Source of the DNA: Allobacillus halotolerans
Lineage (GTDB): Bacteria; Bacillota; Bacilli; Bacillales; Alkalibacillaceae
Reading direction: 5' to 3'
Assembly (NCBI RefSeq): GCF_018967645.1
Contig: NZ_JAHLZF010000013.1
Location: 710 to 64,709 of the forward strand
DNA length: 64,000 nt
Below the pieces are notes generated by a model. It saw only the letters and a list, made by a program, of their open reading frames with translations. It made no database searches and had not been told where the DNA came from. A program made the position numbers and the translations under genes. This document shows positions 27,591 to 36,693 of this stretch, in pieces (position 1 is the first letter of the stretch; each line of letters begins with the position of its first letter).

Positions 27591-28772
27591 TTAATATAAT
27601 TTCCGTAACTCTTCGCGAGCCTCTTTAGAAAGCGATCCACCGATATCCATCAATTCCACAATATCTTTAAAAGCTCTTTCAGGGATAGCTAGATCAGGAA
27701 CTTCTTCTGCTGTAAAGCCTAAGTCGATTTCATTTTCGCGCCCTTCTCGAAGTTTCGCGACAAAGTCAGGTTCTGTTACGAATGGGGTGGACATGCCGAC
27801 CATATCCGCAAATTCCATGGCTTCCATCGCTTTTTCGGGTGAATTGATGCCGCCGGTTGCCATGATTGGTACGCGATCGGATAGATGATCATAGATCACG
27901 CGATTCATGTATTCACCTTTGAATTTTCCTTGACGGATCGTTTGTTTATATATGTTTTTCCCCCAGCTGGCCGTCGCCAGATAATGGATCGTCGAAACAT
28001 CCATGATTCGGTTCATAAAATCAATGAACTCTTCCACGCTATAACCGATATCGTTGCCTCGCGTTTCTTCCGGTGTGCCTCTAAAGCCGAGGATGAAATC
28101 AGCTGGTGCTTCTTCATCAATGACCTTCTGAACGGCTTCCATTACTTCGACCCCGAAGCGTGAACGGTTTTCAAGATTCTGTGGTCCGTATTCATCCTCA
28201 CGTTCATTAGAAAATGTGGAAAAAAACGTCTGTATCAATAGCCGCTGGGCACTTGAGATTTCTACGCCATCAAAGCCAGCCGCAATCGCACGACGAGTGG
28301 CGTCAGCATATTGGTTAATGACGTGTTTGATTTTTCGTTTGGTCATCGGTAAAACCGTGTGTTCAATTGGCGTTTTCAACTCCATTTTACTCGGTCCATA
28401 TACTACGCCAAAATCCTTCAATGAAATTTTCGAAAATCGCCCAGCATGCGTTAGCTGAATGATCGCTTTCGCACCGTCTTTTTTCATCGCTTGAGCGAGT
28501 TTCTTTAAGCCTTCGATACTTCGGTCGTCATCGATGCTAAATCCATATTCGAATAGCTGTCCATACTCCTCAATATAAGCTGCGCCCGTGATTTGCAGTG
28601 GGGCGGAACCTGCACGGCGCTTGGCATAAGCCAAATCCTCTTCAGTCACATAGCCCTCGACGGTTGAGGAGTTCGTGATCATCGGGGATAAAACAAAACG
28701 ATTATCTAATGGAACACCATTTGGTAGTTTAATGTTTTCAAATAAAGGTTTGAACTGTTCGGATGTTTTCAT
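27591..28772 (-). CDS. NADH:flavin oxidoreductase (old yellow enzyme family)
   Basis: 393-residue TIM-barrel flavoenzyme. LSPMITNSST, QLTHAGRFS (substrate-binding His) and a DGVEIS segment, with FATGGI-like MATGGINSP near the C terminus, fit the OYE/baiC-like FMN group without the extra C-terminal NAD domain. It is divergent from the SirTM operon, a neighbour relation reported for such operons, so it may act with them in oxidative or lipoyl redox stress; that link is inference. Confidence 0.85.
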   Translation of the reverse strand: MKTSEQFKPLFENIKLPNGVPLDNRFVLSPMITNSSTVEGYVTEEDLAYAKRRAGSAPLQITGAAYIEEYGQLFEYGFSIDDDRSIEGLKKLAQAMKKDGAKAIIQLTHAGRFSKISLKDFGVVYGPSKMELKTPIEHTVLPMTKRKIKHVINQYADATRRAIAAGFDGVEISSAQRLLIQTFFSTFSNEREDEYGPQNLENRSRFGVEVMEAVQKVIDEEAPADFILGFRGTPEETRGNDIGYSVEEFIDFMNRIMDVSTIHYLATASWGKNIYKQTIRQGKFKGEYMNRVIYDHLSDRVPIMATGGINSPEKAMEAMEFADMVGMSTPFVTEPDFVAKLREGRENEIDLGFTAEEVPDLAIPERAFKDIVELMDIGGSLSKEAREELRKLY

Positions 28773-28944
28773 ATGTATTACCTTCCATAGTGTATTATTT
28801 TAATCTAGTTTTACTATAACATTTTTCTTCAAAGATGTTATCCTACAAGACTCACCACTTTAAAGCGTCTTGCTCAGCTTGTAAAACCGATTATGTTATA
28901 CTGAAATTTGTATAACTTAACGATCTCAGAGGAGGCTTTTTACC

Positions 28945-29277
28945 ATGAAAAAAAGAGCGAATTTCTTATTTATTGAAAAACAAGATGATGTGTATACAGT
29001 AAGCATGACGCCGGAATTGCAAGATGATATCGGCACGGTTGGATTCGTTGAGTTCGTCAATGAAGACAATGTGAAAAAAGATGATCCAATTTTGAATTTG
29101 GAAGCTTCAAAAACAGTCCTTGAAGCGTATTCGCCGCTAACAGGTAAAGTTGTCGAGCGAAACGAGAAAGCAACGAGTGAGCCAGCGCTATTGAACTCTG
29201 CGAAAACGGAAGAGAACTGGTTGATTAAATTATCGGATGTGGATGAAGCTGAATTTAACCAATTGGAAGATGCATAG
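28945..29277 (+). CDS. GcvH-like lipoyl-carrier protein (GcvH-L) of the SirTM operon
   Basis: 110 residues with the lipoyl-domain hairpin [15 protein letters not shown], predicted lipoylation at K56. Shorter than glycine-cleavage GcvH and divergent from it. Asp27-Asp28 sit where, as I recall, the S. aureus homologue is ADP-ribosylated by SirTM. First gene of a five-gene operon; RBS GAGGAGG. Confidence 0.9.
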   Translation: MKKRANFLFIEKQDDVYTVSMTPELQDDIGTVGFVEFVNEDNVKKDDPILNLEASKTVLEAYSPLTGKVVERNEKATSEPALLNSAKTEENWLIKLSDVDEAEFNQLEDA

Positions 29278-29286
29278 GAGTCTACG

Positions 29287-30078
29287 ATGAATCAAAATGA
29301 ACGGTTAGATTATTTGATCGGTTATTTATTGGAAGAAAATCCGAATGGTCACGAGTTGGCACAGGTAGAGGCTAATTCGATTGCAGATAAATTCGAGTTG
29401 TTTCGAGGACTATGCAATATTCGCAAACCAAAGCCTGTAACTGATGAATTCGTCGAAGTTCAGGATGCTTTTTTAACCAAGTGGAATCATGACCGAGAAA
29501 TTACGCGATTAGGTGATTTGAAACCGGTCCAACCGCAGATTTATCTCTGGAAGGGCGATATTACGACGCTTGCAGTCGATGCGATTGTCAATGCGGCAAA
29601 TAGTCGGCTGTTAGGCTGCACGCAAGCAAATCATGACTGCATTGATAATATCATTCATACGCGAGCTGGTGTGCAGCTGCGCTTAGCCTGTCACGACATT
29701 ATGACTGAACAAGGTCGAAAAGAAGCTGCGGGAAAAGCAAAGCTGACAGATGCGTATAATCTACCTTCATCCTATGTGATCCACACGGTCGGTCCATTCA
29801 TCGACCAACGTGGAGTTTCGCCGATCAAGGAACAGTTGTTGGCATCCTGTTATCAATCCACCTTGGCTTTGGCCGACCAAAAAGAAATGGATTCCATTGC
29901 CTTCTGTTGTATCGCTACGGGTGAATTCAACTTTCCGAATGAGCGGGCAGCCGAGATTGCCATCCAGACGGTCAACGATTATTTAAGGGAAAATGAATCC
30001 CAACTAAACGTTATTTTCAATGTGTTTTCAGAGAAGGATTTATCCATCTATCAACGATTACTACAAACGAATGAATAG
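29287..30078 (+). CDS. zinc-type macrodomain protein (ADP-ribosyl hydrolase)
   Basis: 263 residues: an N-terminal helical extension (~90) then a macrodomain with VDAIVNAANSRLLGC, a CTQANHDCIDNIIH cluster whose Cys-His-Cys can bind zinc, VIHTVGPF and AFCCIATGEF. In the SirTM system this enzyme removes ADP-ribose from GcvH-L. Starts nine bases after the gcvH-like stop. Confidence 0.9.
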   Translation: MNQNERLDYLIGYLLEENPNGHELAQVEANSIADKFELFRGLCNIRKPKPVTDEFVEVQDAFLTKWNHDREITRLGDLKPVQPQIYLWKGDITTLAVDAIVNAANSRLLGCTQANHDCIDNIIHTRAGVQLRLACHDIMTEQGRKEAAGKAKLTDAYNLPSSYVIHTVGPFIDQRGVSPIKEQLLASCYQSTLALADQKEMDSIAFCCIATGEFNFPNERAAEIAIQTVNDYLRENESQLNVIFNVFSEKDLSIYQRLLQTNE

Positions 30079-30087
30079 GAGATTAGT

Positions 30088-30987
30088 ATGCAACAACGAA
30101 ATGAATTTTGGCAGACACCCGTGCATGAATCTTCCTTATCCCAAGCGGATGTTTTGAACCGTCTGATCGATGAAGCGGAAGCGGTCGTCGTCGGGATTGG
30201 TGCGGGAATGTCTGCTGCGACGGGTTTTACATATGTAGGAAAACGGTTCACTGACGCGTTTCCTGATTTTATCGAAAAATATCGCTTCTTCGATATGTTG
30301 CAGGCAAGTCTTTTTGAATTCGAAGACTGGCAGGAGTATTGGGCTTTTCAAAGTCGGTTCAGCTTATTGAATTATTTTGACCAGCCTGCAGGACTTGCTT
30401 ATGTCGATATGAAAGAAATGCTCAAGGATAAAAACTATCATGTCATTACGACCAATGCCGATAATGCTTTTTATGCCGCCGAATATGATATGGACAAAGT
30501 TTTTCGGATTCAGGGGGAGTATGGATTGTGGCAATGTACGGAGCATTGTCACCAGCAGACGTATCAAAATGAAGATTTGATTCGTGAAATGGTTGAGAAA
30601 CAATCTGATATGAAGGTCCCTGCCGATTTGGTTCCGTATTGTCCGGAATGTGGTGCGCCACTTGAGGTCAATAAACGGACCGAGGAGAAGGGGATGGTGG
30701 AAGATGGCCATTTCCATGAACAAAAAGAACGTTATGAGCAATTTTTGGATGAAAACAAGGACAAAAAGGTGCTTTATTTGGAAATCGGTGTTGGCCATAC
30801 GACGCCACAGTTCATTAAACATCCATTCTGGAAGATGACCGAGGAAAATGAACAAGCACTGTTTGTGACGATGAATCAAAAACAGTATTTCATTCCGCAT
30901 GCGATCCGACCGAGAACCGTTCAATTGGATGAAGACATTGCCGAAGTTTTTCATGAAGCAGCTAAAAGTAACGCACATGGGGGATGA
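30088..30987 (+). CDS. SirTM-class sirtuin (protein ADP-ribosyltransferase)
   Basis: 299 residues. NAD motif [19 protein letters not shown] in place of the TQN motif, and Q142 (RIQGEYG) where deacetylase sirtuins have the catalytic His. A zinc ribbon is formed by C150/C154 and the later CPEC pair. These substitutions define class M sirtuins that mono-ADP-ribosylate lipoylated GcvH-L rather than deacetylate. Operon context confirms this. Confidence 0.92.
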   Translation: MQQRNEFWQTPVHESSLSQADVLNRLIDEAEAVVVGIGAGMSAATGFTYVGKRFTDAFPDFIEKYRFFDMLQASLFEFEDWQEYWAFQSRFSLLNYFDQPAGLAYVDMKEMLKDKNYHVITTNADNAFYAAEYDMDKVFRIQGEYGLWQCTEHCHQQTYQNEDLIREMVEKQSDMKVPADLVPYCPECGAPLEVNKRTEEKGMVEDGHFHEQKERYEQFLDENKDKKVLYLEIGVGHTTPQFIKHPFWKMTEENEQALFVTMNQKQYFIPHAIRPRTVQLDEDIAEVFHEAAKSNAHGG

Positions 30988-30990
30988 CCG

Positions 30991-32037
30991 ATGTATTTAA
31001 TCGAACCAAAGCGAGATGGCAAATGGGTTTATGATCCTGGCACGTCTATGGCCATTCAAGATTATGTGAAGGACCATGTTTTTTTGGATGATGATGTGTT
31101 GTTTCCATATATGATGGAGCCGGTTGTTCAGATCGGAAAGTATCAGAATGCGTATGAGGAAATCAATCAGCCATACATGGATGAACACGGAATTAAAATT
31201 CTGCGCCGTGTGACGGGTGGTGGAGCAATCTATTTGGATGACCGGAATATGAGCTTTTGTTTTTTAATGAACGGAACGAATGATATTTACGGGAATTACG
31301 AACGATTATACGAACCAGCAATTGAGGCATTGAAAAATTTAGGTGTAGACGAGGCATTGCTTGAACAAAAAGGTCGGAATGATCTCGTATTAGATGGCAA
31401 AAAGATTTCCGGAGCGGCCATGACGGTAGAAAAAGGCCGTGTGTACGCAGGCTATTCGTTGCTGCTGGATCCCAACTATGAAGCAATGGTGTCCGCGTTG
31501 AATCCGAACATGAAAAAAATAGAATCGCATGGCATTCAATCGGTCCGAAGTCGTGTAGGTTCCATCCGACCATATCTTGCGCCTGAATATCGGGACATGA
31601 CGGTTTGGGAATTTAGCGATTATATGATTTGTCAGTTTTTGGGCACTAATGACGTCACTGAGGCGAAACGATACGAATTAACGGAAGAAGATTGGGCGAA
31701 CATTGATCAACTGACTGCTGAAAAATATCATAACTGGGATTGGAACTATGGTCGTTTTCAACAGTTCGAATACACTATGACCGAGCGTTTTCCTGTGGGG
31801 ACGATGACGGTCGGGTTGACGGTCAAACAGGGGAAAGTAGCGGAATGTCAAATTACTGGTGATTTTTTTGGAAAGAGAGATGTATCCGAAGTTGAATCAG
31901 CTCTCATTGGTGTCCGTTTACGAAAAGAAGACTTGCTGGCTGCTTTAGAGCGGTTCGACCTAAGTGAGTACTTTGGTAACATTTCAATTGATGAGTTTGT
32001 GAGCTTTTTGTTGAGCGAAAAAGTACCGACAACATGA
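30991..32037 (+). CDS. lipoate-protein ligase (LplA2-type) of the SirTM operon
   Basis: 348 residues with RRVTGGGAIYLD, the lipoate/AMP-binding GRNDLVLDGKKISGAAM (Lys), and a C-terminal accessory domain. Lipoylates GcvH-L at K56, the modification SirTM requires before ADP-ribosylation in S. aureus and S. pyogenes. Starts three bases after the sirtuin stop. Confidence 0.9.
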   Translation: MYLIEPKRDGKWVYDPGTSMAIQDYVKDHVFLDDDVLFPYMMEPVVQIGKYQNAYEEINQPYMDEHGIKILRRVTGGGAIYLDDRNMSFCFLMNGTNDIYGNYERLYEPAIEALKNLGVDEALLEQKGRNDLVLDGKKISGAAMTVEKGRVYAGYSLLLDPNYEAMVSALNPNMKKIESHGIQSVRSRVGSIRPYLAPEYRDMTVWEFSDYMICQFLGTNDVTEAKRYELTEEDWANIDQLTAEKYHNWDWNYGRFQQFEYTMTERFPVGTMTVGLTVKQGKVAECQITGDFFGKRDVSEVESALIGVRLRKEDLLAALERFDLSEYFGNISIDEFVSFLLSEKVPTT

Positions 32038-32053
32038 AGAAAGAAGAATGTAA

Positions 32054-33058
32054 ATGGTTCGTTTAGGGATCTTGGATTACGCACAAATTGATGAAGGCGG
32101 TAATGCTCGGCAAGCGTTAGCGGATTCAGTCGAGTTGGCGAAGCTAGCTGAATCACTCGGCTATGAACGATTTTGGATGGCCGAGCATCATAACGTACCG
32201 GCTTTTGCGTGTAGCTCACCAGAAATGATGATGATGCGAATTGCCGATGCGACCGATCGAATTCGTGTTGGATCGGGCGGGGTTATGCTGCCGCATTACA
32301 GTCCATATAAAGTCGCGGAAAATTTTCGGATGCTTGAAGCGGCTCATCCAGGTAGAATCGATTTAGGAATCGGAAACACAATTGGAACGCCGATCGTTAA
32401 TCAAGCGTTGAATGAGAAGAAAAAAGGAAAGCTCAATTACGAACAAAGTATCACGGACTTGACCGAGTACTTAAGCGACCAAGTCGGAGAAGACCATCGT
32501 TTTGCGGGAATTAGCGCAAATCCAGTAATACCGACTGTCCCTCAAATGTGGGCGCTTTCTACAAGCGTCCGAAGCGCAAAAATGGCTGCGAAACTTGGCA
32601 TTGGCTATACGTTTGGCCTGTTTCCTGCGCCTGGTGTCGATAAATTTGCCATTGGTGTAGAGGCTGTCGAAGCGTACCGAGCTGAATTTGAGTCGTCACC
32701 TTTTATGCCGGAGCCTACCGTGTCAATCGCGCCATTTATCGTCATTGCCGAAACGAATGAATTAGCAGAAGCATATGCTGAAGCCTTGGACTTTTGGTTG
32801 CTCGGAAAAGATCAGTTCAGTTATGTGAAGGAATTCCCTTCGGTTGAAACCGCGAGAGCTTACAACTACTCGGACGAAGAAATTTCCACGATTGAAGAGA
32901 ACCGAACACGCATGATTGTCGGCGACCCAGCTCGAGTCAAAGAACAACTGGAAGGTTTGATTCAAGATTTCAAAGCCGATGAAGTATTGCTGATTCCATT
33001 GATGCCAGGAATCGAAGTGCGTAGGCGAGCGATTGGATTATTGGCTGAGTTGTTTTGA
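32054..33058 (+). CDS. LLM-class flavin-dependent oxidoreductase (luciferase-like)
   Basis: 334 residues, single-component luciferase-like fold: RFWMAEHHNVP, RIRVGSGGVMLPHYSP and PHYSPYKVAE motifs. Last gene of the SirTM operon and commonly found with it; its substrate is unknown. The ribosome binding site (AAGAAAGAAG) is weak, so translation may be coupled to lplA2. A strong terminator follows. Confidence 0.88.
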   Translation: MVRLGILDYAQIDEGGNARQALADSVELAKLAESLGYERFWMAEHHNVPAFACSSPEMMMMRIADATDRIRVGSGGVMLPHYSPYKVAENFRMLEAAHPGRIDLGIGNTIGTPIVNQALNEKKKGKLNYEQSITDLTEYLSDQVGEDHRFAGISANPVIPTVPQMWALSTSVRSAKMAAKLGIGYTFGLFPAPGVDKFAIGVEAVEAYRAEFESSPFMPEPTVSIAPFIVIAETNELAEAYAEALDFWLLGKDQFSYVKEFPSVETARAYNYSDEEISTIEENRTRMIVGDPARVKEQLEGLIQDFKADEVLLIPLMPGIEVRRRAIGLLAELF

Positions 33059-33067
33059 TAATAAATA

Positions 33068-33115
33068 AAGCAAGAGGGAATGAGTGGTGAGCTCGATTCT
33101 TCTCTTGCTTTTTTT
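33068..33115 (+). terminator. terminator of the SirTM operon
   Basis: AAGCAAGAG pairs with CTCTTGCTT, with secondary pairing inside the loop, followed by seven T. Confidence 0.9.
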
Positions 33116-33118
33116 GCT

Positions 33119-33349
33119 TATAGAAGGGTTGCGCTAAATAATTAAGCGGCTGCACTGCATAATTCGGCGGCTTCGTCACATAATTAAGCGGCTTCATCGT
33201 ATAATCCGGCGGCTAGCGCCTAGAAATCAACGGCTAGAACAGATAATTCGGCGGCTAGAGCCGATTATTCAACGGGTGGAATAGATATTTGAGCGGCTGC
33301 ACCAAAGGATTAAGCGGCTCCATCACTTAAAAGCAGCTACACTACTAAT
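33119..33349. repeat. intergenic 21-bp tandem array D (9 clear units, 2 decayed)
   Basis: Units of exactly 21 bp from 33140, with decayed units at each end. The constant half is AATTAAGCGGCT or AATTCGGCGGCT and the other nine bases vary. The 13-mer ATTCGGCGGCTTC in unit 2 recurs in reverse complement in array G 20 kb away. It fills the gap between the convergent LLM and MFS genes. Confidence 0.92.
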
Positions 33350-33384
33350 TCACACATCTAATAGAGAGCTTTCAATGGGGCCCC

Positions 33385-34764
33385 TTACCGGAACGATCGA
33401 TCCTCTCTAATAAACATCGAAAGTACAACACCGACAAGCGCAAGTACAGCCATCACAATAAACGCATACGTCGTTCCCCAATAGGTGCCAACTTTATATG
33501 GAGCATCCATCGTGGAAGTCGTCACACTAATGATGGTCGTAAGGACAACAATGCCGAATGTCATTGCGAATTGGCGGACGGTGTTGACGATTGCCGAGCC
33601 ATGTGCGATGTCTTGGTCATTCAGGGCATTCATTCCCATGGTCACCAAAGGCATGAGCGTCAATCCGAAGCCAATCATGAAAAGACAGAAATAAATGGCA
33701 ATCCAATATGGAGAATCCTGCATTCCCACAGTATTCAGTAGAATCAATGAAATAAACGTACAGCTAAATCCAACGATGCTGATCATTTTCCCGCCATACC
33801 GGTCATACAAGTTTCCAGAAACAATGGTAACAATCGATAGAATAATCGTGCCCGGAACTAAAATGAATCCGGATAAAAAGGCGCTGGCATCAAGAACATC
33901 TTGCGCAAACATCGGTAAAATTGTCTCGGCAGATAATAGCAGCATCATGTTGATGAAAATTAACAATAACGCCAAGCGGAACGTCGAATGCTTGAATAAT
34001 TTGATGTTCAAAACCGGCAAACGCAAATTCAATTGGCGACGGATAAACAAGATAATCGTAAAGGCGCCAATAACAACCGGTGCAATAACGAGCGGATCGG
34101 CAAAACCAGTCACACTAATCCGACTTAAGCCGAAAATAAACACCGAGAAACCGATTGCTGAAAGAGCGATTGAAACAAAGTCCATTTTTTCCTCTTGTTT
34201 ATCCAGCACATTTTTCATTTTAAAAGCAGCCAGGATGAGCACGATCGCCACAATCGGAAGCAGCATCCAATGAAGTGAACGCCATCCCAAATAGTCGATG
34301 ACGATACCGGAAAGGGAGGGAGCTGAAGCGGGTGCGACATTGACGACTGCGCCTAAAAGCCCCATCGCAAATCCTCTTCGCTCATACGGAAAAACTTTTA
34401 ACAGAATGGTTTGCACTAAAGGAAGCATGATCCCCGCACCAACGGCTTGAATGACCCTCGATAAAATCAATGTTCCAAAGTTCGGTGAATACCCACCAAT
34501 AATCATTCCAATAACTAAACAACTGAGCGAAAAGACGACAAGCGTTTTTGCTTTATATGTATTCGATAAATAACCGGTCATTGGAATGAAGACGATTGTC
34601 GTCAGTAAGAAGGCCGTTGTCAGCCACTGGACCTGTGTCGCGTTGACCCCAAATTCATCCATGATGGTCGGATAGGCGGTAATTAATAAAAATTGACTGA
34701 ACGTAAATAAAAACGCTGTTGCCATGATCACAACAACGACGGCTTTATGTTCGATTTTTTGCAT
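33385..34764 (-). CDS. DHA2-family MFS multidrug exporter
   Basis: 459 residues from ATG 34764 (an earlier ATG at 34785 overlaps the CGGGGGT site), about 14 membrane helices, drug:H+ antiporter-2 type (EmrB/QacA). Motif TAFLLTTIVFIPMTGYLSN contains the D-less motif A region, followed by LSRVIQAVGAGIMLPL (motif B/C region). Likely exports hydrophobic toxic compounds; substrates cannot be predicted. No adjacent regulator. Confidence 0.88.
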   Translation of the reverse strand: MQKIEHKAVVVVIMATAFLFTFSQFLLITAYPTIMDEFGVNATQVQWLTTAFLLTTIVFIPMTGYLSNTYKAKTLVVFSLSCLVIGMIIGGYSPNFGTLILSRVIQAVGAGIMLPLVQTILLKVFPYERRGFAMGLLGAVVNVAPASAPSLSGIVIDYLGWRSLHWMLLPIVAIVLILAAFKMKNVLDKQEEKMDFVSIALSAIGFSVFIFGLSRISVTGFADPLVIAPVVIGAFTIILFIRRQLNLRLPVLNIKLFKHSTFRLALLLIFINMMLLLSAETILPMFAQDVLDASAFLSGFILVPGTIILSIVTIVSGNLYDRYGGKMISIVGFSCTFISLILLNTVGMQDSPYWIAIYFCLFMIGFGLTLMPLVTMGMNALNDQDIAHGSAIVNTVRQFAMTFGIVVLTTIISVTTSTMDAPYKVGTYWGTTYAFIVMAVLALVGVVLSMFIREDRSFR

Positions 34765-35126
34765 GCATGTTTGACCCCCGATCATTCATTTTGGGAAAGA
34801 TCTTTTATGTATCGTTCATCAGTAGCTTCATTATTACATACACCTCACTATTCGTCTAATAGGGATTCATTACCGTTTGTAGCAACAATAAATATATTAG
34901 AAACTAACATAGTAAATGGAGAAAAAGAGAGTATCTCCCTTCACAATAGATTTAGTTTCAAATAAAAAACCAGAAGTTACTACTGAGAAGGAACAAATAG
35001 ACGAAGATGATAAAAATTCTAAAAAATCCACAACGTCAAGTGATGACTTAGATAGTATAATGACCACACATGGAATTTATCTAAGAACAGAAACTCAAGA
35101 CTGGGGAGTAAATATGGGGTGTTATC

Positions 35127-35501
35127 TTGAAAAACATATCTATTGTACTTATTACATTTATGTTGATGGGAGGCTGTGGAAGTCCAAAGCAAGATGCAAT
35201 TGACAGTTTATCTTCACCTTTAAAGGAGTATTTTATCCTCTACGTGTTCGTTGAAAATGAGGAGCAAATAGAAAAGCTAGGAATAAACTTCAAAGAAGAT
35301 CTAAGTGAAGAAAGTCGCCATAGTGAAGGAATATTTCATTGGGATAGAGAACATGCAAATTACTCAGAGGTTTTGGAGGTAGATGATTACCCAACGTTTA
35401 TCATCTTCAATGAAAACGAACTATTATTTAAATCAACGAGCATTGAAGAAGTAGACAGTTTTCTTGTTAATAATGAGCCTTTAGGAGAATATAACAGGTA
35501 A
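35127..35501 (+). CDS. small lipoprotein, possibly thioredoxin-fold
   Basis: 124 residues from TTG 35127 (weak GGGGTG site). Signal peptide with lipobox MGGC. The mature part ends VDDYPTFIIFNENELLFKST, which resembles the cis-Pro strand region of thioredoxin-like proteins, but there is no CxxC. Function unknown. An overlapping frame starting at 34916 is not supported by a ribosome binding site. Confidence 0.6.
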   Translation: MKNISIVLITFMLMGGCGSPKQDAIDSLSSPLKEYFILYVFVENEEQIEKLGINFKEDLSEESRHSEGIFHWDREHANYSEVLEVDDYPTFIIFNENELLFKSTSIEEVDSFLVNNEPLGEYNR

Positions 35502-35591
35502 TCATTCACCTACTTCAAGCATCGCTTATTATTCCACCACAATTTCCTTCGCTCACACGAACAAACATTCGATTCGACATAAAAAATATGG

Positions 35592-35975
35592 TATAATGAA
35601 AAGGAATAGCAAAGTACGGACAAGGTGTGGGCTTCCTTTTTCTTTCCGTCTTCTCAGGCGAGAAAGGAGGGTTGCCTATGGACAAGGTTTATTCGTGGTT
35701 GTTACTGCTTATAGTAGTATCAATCACGATAAACGTCCAATTTATCCTAGTACCGCTCATTTTCATCATAAATGGCGGGAAAAGAAACACACCTTGCTTC
35801 CGCAAAAAGCAAGGTGTGAAGAATAGTTAATCGCCAGTGTATAAACAGCCCACACTTTGTCTTGAGCTATTCTGCAAATAGGGTGGAATGAATACATTCT
35901 GCCCTACTTTGCGTTAGGGATGCCTTGTTAAAATGGTTCCCTATTTGAATGTTATTTAACAGATAACATTCATAT
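35592..35975 (+). ncRNA. structured transcript around the small hydrophobic peptide gene
   Basis: An extended -10 (TGGTATAAT, 35589-35597) starts a transcript whose 5' segment GACAAGGTGTGGGCT (35619-35633) is complementary to AGCCCACACTTTGTC (35847-35861) beyond the stop codon, with one G-U pair. A second hairpin, CACACCTTGCTT/AAGCAAGGTGTG (35788-35818), carries the same CAAGGTGTG, so alternative pairings are possible. CTTCCTTT (35632-35639) can mask AAAGGAGG (35663-35670). Further hairpins lie at 35877-35910 and 35947-35971. Confidence 0.6.
35678..35830 (+). CDS. 50-residue single-helix hydrophobic peptide, type I toxin-like
   Basis: ATG 35678 has AAAGGAGG at 35663-35670, seven bases upstream. 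The product has one long hydrophobic helix (about residues 5-33) and a basic tail (GGKRNTPCFRKKQG), the build of small membrane toxins or regulators. The mRNA can hide its ribosome binding site and pair its ends, which is the pattern of type I toxin messages. I do not recognise the sequence as a named family, and no antisense antitoxin promoter is obvious, so toxin function is inference. Confidence 0.6.
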   Translation: MDKVYSWLLLLIVVSITINVQFILVPLIFIINGGKRNTPCFRKKQGVKNS

Positions 35976-36112
35976 TCTCTATATTTAATATATCGTTTGG
36001 GGAAAGATGTGTCAATCAGTTCACACCTTTTTGTTCAACGTCATCGCGTCTTCAATAAGCGATTTAAGGATTTCCTGCATAATGTCTTCCATCATTTTTA
36101 ATTTGTTATGTC

Positions 36113-36256
36113 TTATTGTTTACCGAAGCCTTCCAACAATTCTTTGGTGTCCTTTTCCTGTACCTCGTTTCCTTTATAAAGACAAAGATTAACATGGTGT
36201 TTGACGCTTTGTAAGTAATATACTAACCCAACATAAGCACAAGTCGGCATTTTCAT
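36113..36256 (-). CDS. possible 47-residue protein
   Basis: Starting ATG AAA ATG at 36256, the frame encodes a mildly hydrophobic and basic peptide containing PTCAYVGLVYYLQSVKHHVN and ends at 36113. The upstream GGATTGAG is a weak binding site. A 24-codon frame (36021-36095) follows on the same strand without a binding site. No family recognised; could be decayed. It lies back to back with the csoR promoter. Confidence 0.3.
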   Translation of the reverse strand: MKMPTCAYVGLVYYLQSVKHHVNLCLYKGNEVQEKDTKELLEGFGKQ

Positions 36257-36329
36257 TTTCTCAATCCGAGCATAATGGACTTTTGAAATTGGAAAAATTA
36301 AAGAACATAAGAGTTTATTATTGACTCAT

Positions 36330-36346
36330 ATACTGTGCGGGGGTAT
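36330..36346 (+). promoter_or_regulatory. CsoR operator at the cop promoter
   Basis: ATACTGTGCGGGGGTAT, a G-tract pseudo-palindrome like the B. subtilis CsoR site, between TTGACT (36321-36326) and TATAGT (36344-36349). Copper binding to CsoR should free it. Confidence 0.8.
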
Positions 36347-36378
36347 AGTATAAATAGAAACGAAAGGAAGTGATGATC

Positions 36379-36681
36379 TTGGATAATTTCCTACATGATC
36401 ACCCAATACAACCACGAACGAAAGATGAAAAGCAAGCGGTCATCAATCGCTTGAAACGAATAGAAGGTCAAGTACGAGGCATTCAAAAAATGGTGGAAGA
36501 GGATCGCTATTGTATGGACATTTTGGTTCAGATCAGTGCGATTCAATCCGCCTTGAAAAATGTTGGCTACTCGGTCACCGAGCGACATATCAAGCACTGT
36601 GTCAGTGATGCGATTAAACAAGGTGAAGGGGAAGACACCATCGATGAATTGATGAGTGTGATGAGACAGTTTTCCAAGTAA
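36379..36681 (+). CDS. csoR: copper-sensing repressor CsoR
   Basis: 100 residues if started at TTG 36379, which sits correctly behind AAGGAAGTGAT; with this start the Cu(I) ligands become C45, H70 and C74, the same numbers as in B. subtilis. NRLKRIEGQVRGI is the family signature. Represses csoR-copA-copZ; copA starts 13 bases downstream. Confidence 0.93.
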   Translation: MDNFLHDHPIQPRTKDEKQAVINRLKRIEGQVRGIQKMVEEDRYCMDILVQISAIQSALKNVGYSVTERHIKHCVSDAIKQGEGEDTIDELMSVMRQFSK

Positions 36682-36693
36682 GGGGGGACTACA

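Noticed and set aside
34916-35203. 95-codon frame before the small lipoprotein
   Set aside because: No ribosome binding site and its last 25 codons overlap the better supported lipoprotein gene in another frame; a decayed gene cannot be excluded.
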